Under the pieces are notes generated by a model. It was not told the origin of the DNA, did no database searches, and was given only the letters and a program-made list of their open reading frames with translations. A stretch of DNA of 64,000 nucleotides from contig CAJXMJ010000001.1 in the NCBI GenBank assembly GCA_913056455.1, positions 558,001 through 622,000 of the forward strand, written 5' to 3'. Every line of letters begins with the position of its first letter. The stretch's first letter is position 1. The stretch comes from an uncultured Fodinibius sp. GTDB taxonomy: Bacteria > Bacteroidota > Rhodothermia > Balneolales > Balneolaceae. Made by a program: the position numbers and the translations under genes. Positions 30,545 to 38,561 of this stretch are shown here, piece after piece.

Positions 30545-30879
30545 TTGTAATCTTTATCTATTTTATGTTAAGGAAACTTTACATATAGTATTGCTTATTT
30601 TAATTAATGTCAACTTAGCTTTACAACTTAATTAAGAGATCAATCTGTTACAGGGGGGGGGAACGAGCTATTTAGAAGGGCAGTTGAGAATTTTTTTAAT
30701 GTGAAAATCTGTATGAGAAAAAGCTTAAACCCATTAGTGAAGTGAAATGGACTGTGGTTTTAAAAGAGCATCCACCCCGCTACCTTGTAGTGCAAATAAC
30801 TGCATTACAGGGGGATACCAGCAGAATGGATGGTATTTAGAACCTAATAAAGCTCTCAAATGGAAAGTGTATATACTTT
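30545..30879. other. Gene-free stretch with inverted repeats
   Basis: No credible gene was found. It contains a run of nine G near 30652-30660. It also has a near-perfect palindrome, about 12 bp per arm, at 30792-30820 (CTTGTAGTGCA with TGCATTACAGG), and a small symmetric element GAAAGTGTATATACTTTC near 30860. Its position suggests the remains of a cassette boundary, but no attC core is clear. Confidence 0.4.
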
Positions 30880-31161
30880 CTATAAGGTAAATTCCTTCAA
30901 AGTATGAAGTGATTTAACATCTAGTCCATCTTCTTTCATGGCTTGCTTGGCTTCATCCGATGCCATAAAAGTTTGAAACTTATCCATATCTGGTATATCC
31001 AGGATCAGACCTGTTGTGTTAGGATTCTGTTCATCTCTAAAGGTACGTGCCTTGACACCTATTTTGGCAAACATCTCATGTCGGCTACCCGGTGATTTTT
31101 TCCATGCTTTTGCCCAATGATTTCCATCTTTTACATCGTGATAAACAATTACTGTTGCCAT
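30880..31161 (-). CDS. Small dimeric alpha-beta barrel-like protein
   Basis: This 93-residue protein starts MATVIVYHDVKDGNHW and contains GLILDIPDMDKFQTFMASDEAKQAM. This is the layout of small ferredoxin-like (antibiotic monooxygenase/EthD-type) domains in which a loop precedes a strand with a conserved aspartate. No cofactor residues are obvious. It is a cassette-sized single gene. Confidence 0.65.
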   Translation of the reverse strand: MATVIVYHDVKDGNHWAKAWKKSPGSRHEMFAKIGVKARTFRDEQNPNTTGLILDIPDMDKFQTFMASDEAKQAMKEDGLDVKSLHTLKEFTL

Positions 31162-31573
31162 AAATACCTCACCAATTGATTGTTTTTGATATGAAGAAAG
31201 CCAAAGCTTTCTTTTAACGTATATTAAATAAAAATAACTATTTGGGGGTCAACTTCCTACTATAAGAAACTCTTAAACGGCCTAAGGATTGCAAAAATGG
31301 TGGGCCTATTACGCTCTGGCGTATAAGCGGCCCTTTTGGAATTCAACAAAGTCGGCTACGCAGTGGCATTCCATGGCCCCTTAATGTGCAGGTTAGGTGA
31401 CCAGACTTTTGGAAGTGGAAGTAGAAATTTTTGATTCCTGAAATTATACACAGTCGTTCATTAATTCCCATTATATGTTTAATAACAAGTATATATAGGA
31501 CAATTTAATATCAAAATGGTAAGTTTGTAATAGAAATGAGAATCAGTCAATAGTAAAATAAATAGTTGATATT
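31162..31573. other. Gene-free stretch with attC-like site E and the ferritin promoter region
   Basis: Apart from site E (31301-31402) there is an AT-rich region at 31430-31573 upstream of the ferritin gene. No iron-box-like operator is clear. Confidence 0.5.
31301..31402 (-). repeat. attC-like site E
   Basis: The left half TATTAC-GCTCT-GGCGTATAAG and the right half CTTAATGTGCAGGTTAGGTGACC match the core layout of the site next to attI. The interior shares TGGAAT...GCAGYGGCATTCCA with site D at 32212-32316, so E and D are sister sites. It is followed to the right by the rightward ferritin gene. Confidence 0.75.
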
Positions 31574-32101
31574 ATGATTAAGCAGAATATAGAAGAAGAA
31601 ATAAACAATCAGATTCAGGAAGAATTTCAGTCCGCATATGCTTATTTGGCAATGTCGGCATGGTTTGAAGAGAAAAACCTTAGTGGCTTTGCAAGCTGGC
31701 TTAAAGCCCAGTGGCAAGAGGAAATTGAACATGCCATGAAGTTTTACAATCACCTGATTCAAAGAGACGGGCGGCCAATATTGCAAGATATTGAAAAACC
31801 AAAAGTGCAATTTGATTCTCCCCGGAAAGCGTTCAAACTGGCTCTTGAACAGGAGCAGCATATTACGAAACGTATTCACAAGTTGTATAAGCTGGCCAGG
31901 GAGGAAGACGATTATCCGCTCGAAAGTTTATTACTTTGGTTTATTGATGAACAGGTAGAGGAAGAAGAGATGGTGCAAGATGTTATTGATAAACTAAAAT
32001 TAGTCGGAGAAGACGGTTCTGGACTGTACTTACTGGATCGCGAGATGGGCGAAAGACAAGGTCAGGATGGTAACGAAGCAGAACAAAGTGAAGACCAATA
32101 A
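31574..32101 (+). CDS. ftnA: Ferritin (non-heme)
   Basis: This 175-residue ferritin-like four-helix protein stores iron in the cytoplasm. Ferroxidase-centre residues are visible in INNQIQEEFQSAYAYLAM (Glu), WQEEIEHAMKFY (Glu and His) and WFIDEQVEEEEM (Glu and Gln). Length matches bacterial FtnA. It is the only clear rightward gene lying between two attC-like sites (E on its left, D on its right), opposite to the array direction. It has its own terminator. Confidence 0.93.
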   Translation: MIKQNIEEEINNQIQEEFQSAYAYLAMSAWFEEKNLSGFASWLKAQWQEEIEHAMKFYNHLIQRDGRPILQDIEKPKVQFDSPRKAFKLALEQEQHITKRIHKLYKLAREEDDYPLESLLLWFIDEQVEEEEMVQDVIDKLKLVGEDGSGLYLLDREMGERQGQDGNEAEQSEDQ

Positions 32102-32132
32102 TAGCGTCAATATTATAAGATATTCGTAAATG

Positions 32133-32163
32133 AAATCCCCCCCCCAAATTAGGGGGGATTTAT
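32133..32163 (+). terminator. Rho-independent terminator of the ferritin gene
   Basis: A perfect 10-bp stem AAATCCCCCC (32133-32142) pairs with GGGGGGATTT (32152-32161), 32 bases past the stop codon. A TTTATATAA tract begins at the 3' arm. Confidence 0.8.
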
Positions 32164-32211
32164 ATAATGCAGTCAAAAAAATTGCATTGCTGGCTGATAT
32201 GCCGAGAAATA

Positions 32212-32316
32212 GGACAAACGACGTTGCGCATAACGGGCCAGTGGAATCTCCCGATATCTCGGGAGGTCACGCAGCGGCATTCCACAGGATCCGACTTACT
32301 GCGCGGGATATATGGC
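32212..32316 (-). repeat. attC-like site D
   Basis: The left half CAAAC-GACGT-TGCGCATAAC and the right half CTTACTGCGCGGGATATATGGC align with the attI-proximal site. The interior is a long nested palindrome (CTCCCGA with TCGGGAG inside GTGGAAT with ATTCCAC). The right core GATATATGGC agrees at 8 of 10 bases with the start of the alcohol dehydrogenase slot (GTTACATGGC), as the cassette rule predicts. Confidence 0.75.
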
Positions 32317-32352
32317 GATTAGAACATAAGGGTGGATATAAACCCTGATTTA

Positions 32353-33327
32353 TTATTTTTCAGTTTCAACTACAATCTTTCCCAAATGCTTGCCCTCACC
32401 GAAATATTGAAGTAAGGCAGGGATTTTATCAAAATCGTAGGGACCATCAATAACGGGTTTGATTTGTCCCTTTTCTACAAGTTTAGATATCTGGTCTAAA
32501 CCTTTATTTGGTTCATGAAAGAGTACACTTAGCTTTTTGCTGGTAAAAAGTGATATGAGTGAGCCAATCAGTGCTATTTCGAGCAGCCTGAACATCGATC
32601 CACCGATGGTAATATACGTGCCGTTTTTTTTGAGGGCTCGTGCATATTTAAATACGGATCTGTTTGATTTTGCATCGAGGATGAGATCATATTTTTCTCC
32701 GGTAGCGGTAAAGTCCGTTTTTTTATAATCAATCACACTGTCAAAGCCTAGCGATTTCATTAAATCAAGCTTTTCGGCACTGTCAACCCCGGTTACCTTT
32801 TTAGGCTTGTATGATTCCAGGATTTGGATCCCAAGGGTCCCGACCCCGCCTCCGGCACCATTGATGAGAATACTCTGCCCGGATTTCACCTTTCCCTTTT
32901 GCACAAGTCCCTGGAGAGCAAGTATTCCTGCATGGGGCAGGGCAGAGGCATCATTGTGACTTATATTCATCGGTTTTTTTGAGAGTATTTTTTCCGGAAC
33001 GCAGACGTATTCGGCAAATCCGCCAAATCCGCATTCCGATAGATCACAATATATCTCATCACCGATGTTAAAGGAAGTCACCTTATCGCCCACTGCTTCG
33101 ACTTTCCCGGAAATATCTATCCCGGGAATAGCTATTTTTGGCTTTTTTAGACCGGAAAACAAACGGATCACAAATGGTTTACCCCTTAATAACCCCCAGT
33201 CCGAATCATTGATGGATGCTGCATGAACTTTTACCAGCACTTCATCGTCGTTTGGTAACGGTTTTGGAACTTCCCCGCTTTCGAGAGTATTCGGCAATCC
33301 ATATTCCTCTAATAGTATCGCTTTCAT
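32353..33327 (-). CDS. NAD(P)-dependent alcohol dehydrogenase, zinc-free MDR/quinone oxidoreductase type
   Basis: This protein of about 324 residues in the medium-chain dehydrogenase family begins MKAILLEEYGLP, with the Rossmann motif INGAGGGVGTLGIQI and the family signature PGIDISGKVEAVGDKV. Structural zinc cysteines are absent, so it belongs with quinone oxidoreductase-like members. I place the start at 33327 where homologues begin; upstream in-frame ATGs at 33357 and 33366 are possible. It fills one cassette slot between attC-like sites C and D. Confidence 0.88.
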   Translation of the reverse strand: MKAILLEEYGLPNTLESGEVPKPLPNDDEVLVKVHAASINDSDWGLLRGKPFVIRLFSGLKKPKIAIPGIDISGKVEAVGDKVTSFNIGDEIYCDLSECGFGGFAEYVCVPEKILSKKPMNISHNDASALPHAGILALQGLVQKGKVKSGQSILINGAGGGVGTLGIQILESYKPKKVTGVDSAEKLDLMKSLGFDSVIDYKKTDFTATGEKYDLILDAKSNRSVFKYARALKKNGTYITIGGSMFRLLEIALIGSLISLFTSKKLSVLFHEPNKGLDQISKLVEKGQIKPVIDGPYDFDKIPALLQYFGEGKHLGKIVVETEK

Positions 33328-33578
33328 GAGATTTTTAAATTGGTCATGATTACTCATAACATTCACATAACACCAATGTTATTTATTCTCTCCTTACTTC
33401 CTAAATCAGTTTTATCCAGGTTTTTACTAAAAGTATGAAGGCAATATGAACAAAGCCGATTTAATATCAAATTACTACCGCCGTCTTACGATTAAATACT
33501 ATTGAGATTGCAAGCTTATTTTTTGCTAGCTTTAAGACAGAGAATAGGAATAGAACTACTGTATGGTAGTAAGCTCAA

Positions 33579-33710
33579 GCCATGTAACGACACTGCACAT
33601 AACCGGTGCACAGATGAATGTTGAGTTGATAAATAATGAACGAGGAGCTAAAAAGCTAAAAGCTGGCAAGACCAAGGGAGGCGTTTCCGATTAATTAGCG
33701 GGTAAGGTGT
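33579..33710 (-). repeat. attC-like site C
   Basis: The left half is GTAAC-GACAC-TGCACATAAC. The right half is CCGATTAATTAGCGGGTAAGG. The interior shares long blocks with site K (TTGATAAATAAT, AAAAAGC). It lies directly downstream of the frameshifted leftward gene at 33738-33954. Confidence 0.7.
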
Positions 33711-33737
33711 AATTGTAAAGGTGAGAAGTTTAGTTGA

Positions 33738-33954
33738 TTATTGACTCTTATATTTTTGCAGCCATGTAACTTCAAAATAGCTTAAACCAAATTTCCAGTA
33801 TAAGAACGAAAAAACAATTAACATACTCCCAAAAGTAGATCCAAGCCCGTATTCACCTTGGATAAAAAAGTTGCTCAAGCAGTAAAGGAGCAATGATAAA
33901 ATTAAAAACGATGATGATGTTTAGAACTTTTAATGCTTTTTCTCCTGATTTCAT
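33738..33954 (-). pseudogene. Frameshifted small membrane protein cassette gene
   Basis: From ATG 33954 the frame reads MKSGEKALKVLNIIIVF then FIIAPLLLEQL, and stops early. Removing one base from the run of six A (33864-33869 on the + strand) continues it as FIQGEYGLGSTFG, a second hydrophobic helix and the end LQKYKSQ at 33738, giving about 71 residues with two helices. It is either a decayed gene or a sequencing error in the homopolymer. It is followed at once by attC-like site C. Confidence 0.65.
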
Positions 33955-33962
33955 ACTGATTA

Positions 33963-34085
33963 GAGATTAAATTGTGCTTAATGGAGATTCGTTATGGTGT
34001 TAAAATTGATTTAAATGAAATGTTAACTAATAAATGAAAGGGAGGCAAGGAGATGACGAGGCCTTTTCGTGTTATACTGTTAATT
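33963..34085 (-). repeat. attC-like remnant C2
   Basis: The left side ATTAAATTGTGCTTAATGG resembles the TGCGCATAAG half. The interior 34020-34060 is nearly the same as in site I (AACTAATAAATGAAAGG, GGCAAGGAGA). The right core is lost. It lies between the cupin gene and the frameshifted gene, where a cassette boundary is expected. Confidence 0.45.
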
Positions 34086-34188
34086 CAATATTTGAGAGGG
34101 TATCATACAAAAACAATTTCTCCCTCAAGAAACTGCAATAATAACTGTCCTTGCTCATTATTTAGGAAAAGTTCAATCAGCATCGAGA

Positions 34189-34575
34189 TTAACTCTTTGT
34201 TTTCTCAACCATGTGGTTTATGACATGGGTGTGTTCCTGTTCAGGACTAAACATAATAATCTCTGCGTCTTTATTAACCTTAACATTATGTCCGGCAGGC
34301 CAGTAAAAAAGATCATTTGTATTAACGGTCTCCTGTATACCATCGGCGTCTGTTGTGGTAAGCTGCCCACCTAAGACAAAACCCCAATGGGGACACTGAC
34401 ATAAATCACCTTCCAATCCCTCGAAAAGGGGAGTTGTATCAACACCTTTTGAGAGGCTAAAATATTCACCACTGATCTTGCCCAATCCAGTGACGTCGCC
34501 GAAATCCGTTTGCTGGCGTATGGTGGCTCCTGGTATTTCCATCTTAACGGTTACATCATTTTTGGATATTCTCAT
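34189..34575 (-). CDS. Cupin-like protein
   Basis: This 128-residue soluble protein is all beta, with cupin-like segments (CQCPHWGFVLGGQLTT; DLFYWPAGHNVKV; EQEHTHVINHM). Histidines are present in the two motif regions, so a metal site is possible. No named function is recognised. It is a leftward single gene in the array. Confidence 0.7.
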   Translation of the reverse strand: MRISKNDVTVKMEIPGATIRQQTDFGDVTGLGKISGEYFSLSKGVDTTPLFEGLEGDLCQCPHWGFVLGGQLTTTDADGIQETVNTNDLFYWPAGHNVKVNKDAEIIMFSPEQEHTHVINHMVEKTKS

Positions 34576-35021
34576 AATTACTCTCCTTATAGGTATGTAG
34601 ATGCTATAATATGAATAATATATTTATTACAGCATCTTATTAATCAATAGGTACTAAATGATACCGATGAAATAGTATGTTACGACATCAACTCTTGGTA
34701 TCCTACACTTATTTAATTTTCACCCAATACATGCAGGATCAGATCTTATTTTTGAAACCTTTTCGAGGGAAGCAGTATAACGGTCGCGGAGCTTACCAAC
34801 TTAAGTACAACACAGAATATGGACAGCAAAAGATGGGATAGGTTGGGGGTGGATGAATTTATTTCCTTGCTTAACAAATTCGCTTTCTCTATAAGTACGG
34901 CGAATGATCGATAAAAACAGTAGGGTATCAACAAAGAATAGTGTATATATAAGTAACTGGCATTTTATCTATTTAGGATCAAAAGAGCACAAGAGTAGAT
35001 AGCATCTCAAAAATTACTACA
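34576..35021. promoter_or_regulatory. Divergent intergenic region, cupin gene and AraC-type regulator
   Basis: 446 bases without a supported gene separate the leftward cupin-like gene from the rightward regulator. Both promoters must lie here. A 62-residue minus-strand frame at 34746-34934 has no homology or start site and is not called. No attC core was found. Confidence 0.5.
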
Positions 35022-36125
35022 ATGCCACTTTACATGGATATTCATTTTGTTGACCAAGTATCTGTAGAGGATACACGAGAAGCCCATCTCAAGGATTTGG
35101 CCGTACAGGAGAAGTATGGAGTCAAATATCATCAATACTGGTTTAATGAAGAAGCCGGAACCGTATTTTGCCTGATGGAGGGCCCAGACAAAGAATCCTG
35201 TGCAGCCACACACAGAGAAGCCAATGGTGTTGCAGCTTGCCAGATTACAGAAGTGGAAGGTGGGTTGTACGATCTTTTTATGGGAGAAAATCAAAAAGTA
35301 GATCACGGACTGGTTCGGCAAGAAAATGGACAGATCGATACGGGGCATCGCTATATCCTGACCCTCGATATTATTGCTAAAACCATCAGCAGGAAATCCA
35401 TCAATTTCAACCAGCTAAAACTGCCTGAAAAATCCAAAAATATCGCTCTCCAATGTATTGCTGAGTACAATGGAAAAGAAGTTCGAACAAGTGGCTTCGA
35501 TAGTATCGTTGCTGTGTTCAAAACTCCTGAAAAAGTGCTTCGATGTGCTCACGAAATACAAAAAGAATTACTGGAGGGCCACAGAAATTCTGAACCGGAT
35601 TCAGTTGATATCATATTCAATATGGGGATTAGTGTGGGCCAGCCCTTAACAGAGAAGGAGGGATTCTTTGTAGAGGCCATACGGATGAGCAAACGTTTAT
35701 GTTTAATTGCAGGAGAGAATGAAATTATCACATCAACACTTTTTGAAGAACTCTGCGATGTGAATAAATTGATTAAAAACCATATAAGCTTTCGAACCAT
35801 CAAGCCTGCGGAACAGCAATTTTTAGACAACCTGCTAGACATTGTTGAGAACAGGATTTCTTATCATGACTTTGGTGTTGATTTCCTGAGCCGCGATATG
35901 GGCATCAGTCGCCCACAACTCTACAGGAAAATTACTGCTCTTACCAGCCGATCTCCGGTTACATTCATTCGAGATATTCGCTTAACCAAAGCTCTTTCAC
36001 TCATTAAAGAAAACAAATACAATCTCTCTGAGATAGCCTTGGAAATCGGATACCACAGCCCCTCTTATTTCTCCAAATGCTTCCATGATAAATTTGGCGT
36101 CAAAGCATCAAGCATATCCGTTTAA
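35022..36125 (+). CDS. Three-domain regulator: DUF4242, cyclase-like, AraC HTH
   Basis: This 367-residue protein has three parts. Residues 1-90 (MPLYMDIHFVDQVSVED to GGLYDLFMG) match DUF4242, a small ferredoxin-like domain. Residues about 105-245 resemble a class III nucleotidyl cyclase fold (SGFDSIVAVFKTPEKVLRCA; FNMGISVGQPLTEKEGFFVEAI), but the metal-binding aspartates of active cyclases are not obvious. Residues about 275-367 are an AraC DNA-binding domain (DMGISRPQLYRKI; IALEIGYHSPSYFSKCF). The first two parts probably sense a signal. It likely controls the next two rightward genes. Confidence 0.85.
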   Translation: MPLYMDIHFVDQVSVEDTREAHLKDLAVQEKYGVKYHQYWFNEEAGTVFCLMEGPDKESCAATHREANGVAACQITEVEGGLYDLFMGENQKVDHGLVRQENGQIDTGHRYILTLDIIAKTISRKSINFNQLKLPEKSKNIALQCIAEYNGKEVRTSGFDSIVAVFKTPEKVLRCAHEIQKELLEGHRNSEPDSVDIIFNMGISVGQPLTEKEGFFVEAIRMSKRLCLIAGENEIITSTLFEELCDVNKLIKNHISFRTIKPAEQQFLDNLLDIVENRISYHDFGVDFLSRDMGISRPQLYRKITALTSRSPVTFIRDIRLTKALSLIKENKYNLSEIALEIGYHSPSYFSKCFHDKFGVKASSISV

Positions 36126-36305
36126 CATTTTAACATTACTCGATCTTTCCTGTCTTCCAGCGGACGATGAATCAAAATTTACATTCATTGATTGAAATGT
36201 GATGGAATAATGCCTTTCACCTCAGATATATTGATTCATGATAACGCAACATTAAACCAGCAATGGTGGAATTTGCATATAACCAACACATAAAATCATA
36301 CAATC

Positions 36306-36815
36306 ATGAACACATCAAAAAACCTATTATTCATTGTAGCACTCTTTTATTTTATCGCTGGATGTGATGTAAATGCAGCGGATAACAAATGTAATGACCA
36401 GCCCGTCAATCTCCTAACAGAACAATTCCAGGAATCCCAGGCTGAAATACAAATCGTGTTAGACGGCATATTTACAAGCATTCAGGAAAAGGATGCCGAT
36501 AAACTTATCTCCTATCACGCCTATGTGGAAAAGTTCACGGAATTCAGAGATAGCGAGCCGCGATTTAATTCCCAAGAGAATGAAGCGTATGAACGAGGAT
36601 TCGTGGGAGCTATCTCCGGCTTTGACTATAATCTCGGGGATCTGAAAATAGCTGTTTACGGCGACGTAGCAGTGGTCACCTTCCATGCGGATTTTCGACC
36701 GACCATCGGTGAAGATGTTATGCAGATATGGGGATCTACAACACTGGTGTTTGTCAAAACCGTCAATGGATGGAAAATTACCCATGAACACCATTCGCCA
36801 CTGAATGTAGGATAA
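36306..36815 (+). CDS. SnoaL/DUF4440-like lipoprotein
   Basis: This 169-residue protein has a lipobox (FIAGC at about residues 17-21) and a nuclear-transport-factor-2 fold: a helical start IQIVLDGIFTSIQEKDADKLISYH, then AVVTFHADFRP and the closing strands TTLVFVKTVNGWKITHEHHS. Proteins of this type bind or isomerise small molecules; the ligand is unknown. It lies between the AraC-type regulator and the FAD oxidase on the same strand. Confidence 0.82.
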   Translation: MNTSKNLLFIVALFYFIAGCDVNAADNKCNDQPVNLLTEQFQESQAEIQIVLDGIFTSIQEKDADKLISYHAYVEKFTEFRDSEPRFNSQENEAYERGFVGAISGFDYNLGDLKIAVYGDVAVVTFHADFRPTIGEDVMQIWGSTTLVFVKTVNGWKITHEHHSPLNVG

Positions 36816-37034
36816 AACATGGATTGCCATTAGAGGATCATCAAGCGTTCCCGCTGTTTTGGCTGGATCCTTGATGCGTCCTTATTAATTAAAACCCGTC
36901 CATGAATCAAAATTGATATTTATTTATAGAATTCTCAGGATCAAAAGGCTTATTTTTAGAAAAGCTCTACCAATCACATTCTATCTCTTACAGGATTAGA
37001 ATACCATCAAACAACCTCTGTTTACGGGATTAAT

Positions 37035-38411
37035 ATGGAACAACTAACAGCGATCAGAGACTTACAAGAAAAACTGAAAATTCAAGTTATCCTGCCCCAG
37101 GATGATACTTATGACAAGGAGCGTTCGATCTACAATGCGATGATTGACAAGCGGCCTGCCATGATTGTAAAATGTAAAAACAAAAAAGATGTTCAGGCAG
37201 CCGTACTATTTGCCCGAAAAGAAGGGATTGAAGTATCTGTTCGGGGTGGCGGTCACAATGGGCCCGGGCTTGCATTGGTTGACGAGGGGATGGTCATCGA
37301 TTTGTCCCTGATGAAGGACATTCAAATTGATCCGAATAAACAAACGGCCGTTCTTGAGGCAGGCTGCCTACTGAAAGAAGTGGATAAAGCTACTCACGAG
37401 CATGGTCTGGCACTTCCAAGCGGTATCATCGGTACGACGGGCGTCGGCGGCCTCACACTGGGGGGTGGTATAGGATATCTCAGTCGGAAAGCCGGTTTGA
37501 CGATTGATCACCTGCGAGAAGCAGAGATTGTACTGGCTTCGGGAGAAGTGGTAACGGCTAATGAAACCAGTCACCCGGACTTGTTTTGGGCGATTCGCGG
37601 GGGTGGCGGTAATTTTGGCATTGTAACTTCTTTTACATTCAATCTTTCACCTATTAAAAATGTCTATGCCGGGCCGATGTTCTGGCCCATCGAGCAGGCC
37701 CATGAAGCAATGACCTTTTATGATGAATTTACTAAAAATGCTTCGAATGACCTTTACGGGTTTTTTGCCTTTCTGATTGTCCCTCCCGGCGATCCGTTTC
37801 CCGAACATTTACATTCGAAAAATGTTTGCGGAGTGGTTTGGTGTTATACCGGCCCGATGGAAAAAGCGGAAGAGGTGTTTAAGCCGATCCGGCAATTTGG
37901 TCCGCCCATACTTGATTTTGTTAGCGAAATTCCGATGCCGGCTCTGAACGGAATGTTCGACGAACTCTACCCGCCCGGAATGCAGTGGTACTGGAGAGCT
38001 CATTTTATCAAAGAACTGACTGATGATGCGATTCGTGAAAATATTAAACATGGTTCCAAGATCCCTTCGATGCACTCAACTACACACCTATATCCAATCG
38101 ATGGCACTGTCCACGATGTAAAATCGGAAGACACCGCTTGGGCAAAACGGGATGTACGCTGGTCTCAAGTTATTGTTGGCGTAGATCCGGACTCCGAAAA
38201 TGCGGATAAAGTTACCAAGTGGTGCAAGGACTATTACGATGGATTGATACCGCATGCCGAGGAAGGAGCATACGTCAACTTTATGATGGAAGAGGGAGAA
38301 TCACGAATCAAAGCTTCCTATGGCGACAATTACAAACGGCTGGCTGAAATCAAAGCCAAATATGATCCGGATAACTTTTTCCATGTAAATCAAAACATCA
38401 AGCCAATTTGA
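37035..38411 (+). CDS. FAD-linked oxidoreductase, berberine-bridge type
   Basis: This 458-residue enzyme has the FAD_binding_4 domain (residues about 35-210) with VRGGGHNGPG, whose histidine is the usual covalent FAD attachment site, and GTTGVGGLTLGGGIGYLSR. The cysteine used for the second covalent link in bicovalent members is replaced by isoleucine (SGIIGTTG), so attachment is probably single. The C-terminal BBE motif is YDPDNFFHVNQNIKP. It oxidises an unknown alcohol or sugar-like substrate. It lacks a signal peptide. Confidence 0.92.
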   Translation: MEQLTAIRDLQEKLKIQVILPQDDTYDKERSIYNAMIDKRPAMIVKCKNKKDVQAAVLFARKEGIEVSVRGGGHNGPGLALVDEGMVIDLSLMKDIQIDPNKQTAVLEAGCLLKEVDKATHEHGLALPSGIIGTTGVGGLTLGGGIGYLSRKAGLTIDHLREAEIVLASGEVVTANETSHPDLFWAIRGGGGNFGIVTSFTFNLSPIKNVYAGPMFWPIEQAHEAMTFYDEFTKNASNDLYGFFAFLIVPPGDPFPEHLHSKNVCGVVWCYTGPMEKAEEVFKPIRQFGPPILDFVSEIPMPALNGMFDELYPPGMQWYWRAHFIKELTDDAIRENIKHGSKIPSMHSTTHLYPIDGTVHDVKSEDTAWAKRDVRWSQVIVGVDPDSENADKVTKWCKDYYDGLIPHAEEGAYVNFMMEEGESRIKASYGDNYKRLAEIKAKYDPDNFFHVNQNIKPI

Positions 38412-38445
38412 TGAATATGTGATGGAAGGAGTAAAAAAAGTTGTA

Positions 38446-38556
38446 GACGTGGTCTTACCTTTTATGCGAGAATTTATTTAGTACATACCACACTTGATGG
38501 TTTTATTGCACATCTCAACAGGTAGGGAAGTCTAATAAATGCGCGGGTTAGGGTGC
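38446..38556 (-). repeat. attC-like site B, attC of the second cassette
   Basis: The right half ATAAATGCGCGGGTTAGGGTGC (38535-38556) is an excellent core pair. Its outer core GTTAGGGTGC is exactly the complement-matched start of the same cassette at site A (39364-39373). The left half (TTACCTTTTATGCGAG) is degenerate, so the far side may be damaged. Confidence 0.75.
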
Positions 38557-38561
38557 TGTGG

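Noticed and set aside
30792-30820. Near-perfect hairpin before the small alpha-beta barrel gene
   Set aside because: Considered as a terminator or attC; no T run on either strand and no core sites, so only noted as an inverted repeat.
32130-32348. 72-residue rightward frame after ferritin
   Set aside because: It lies over the ferritin terminator and attC-like site D; the apparent protein is read from the palindrome and has no family look.
34746-34934. 62-residue leftward frame in the divergent region
   Set aside because: No homology pattern, no ribosome site, and composition like the surrounding spacer.
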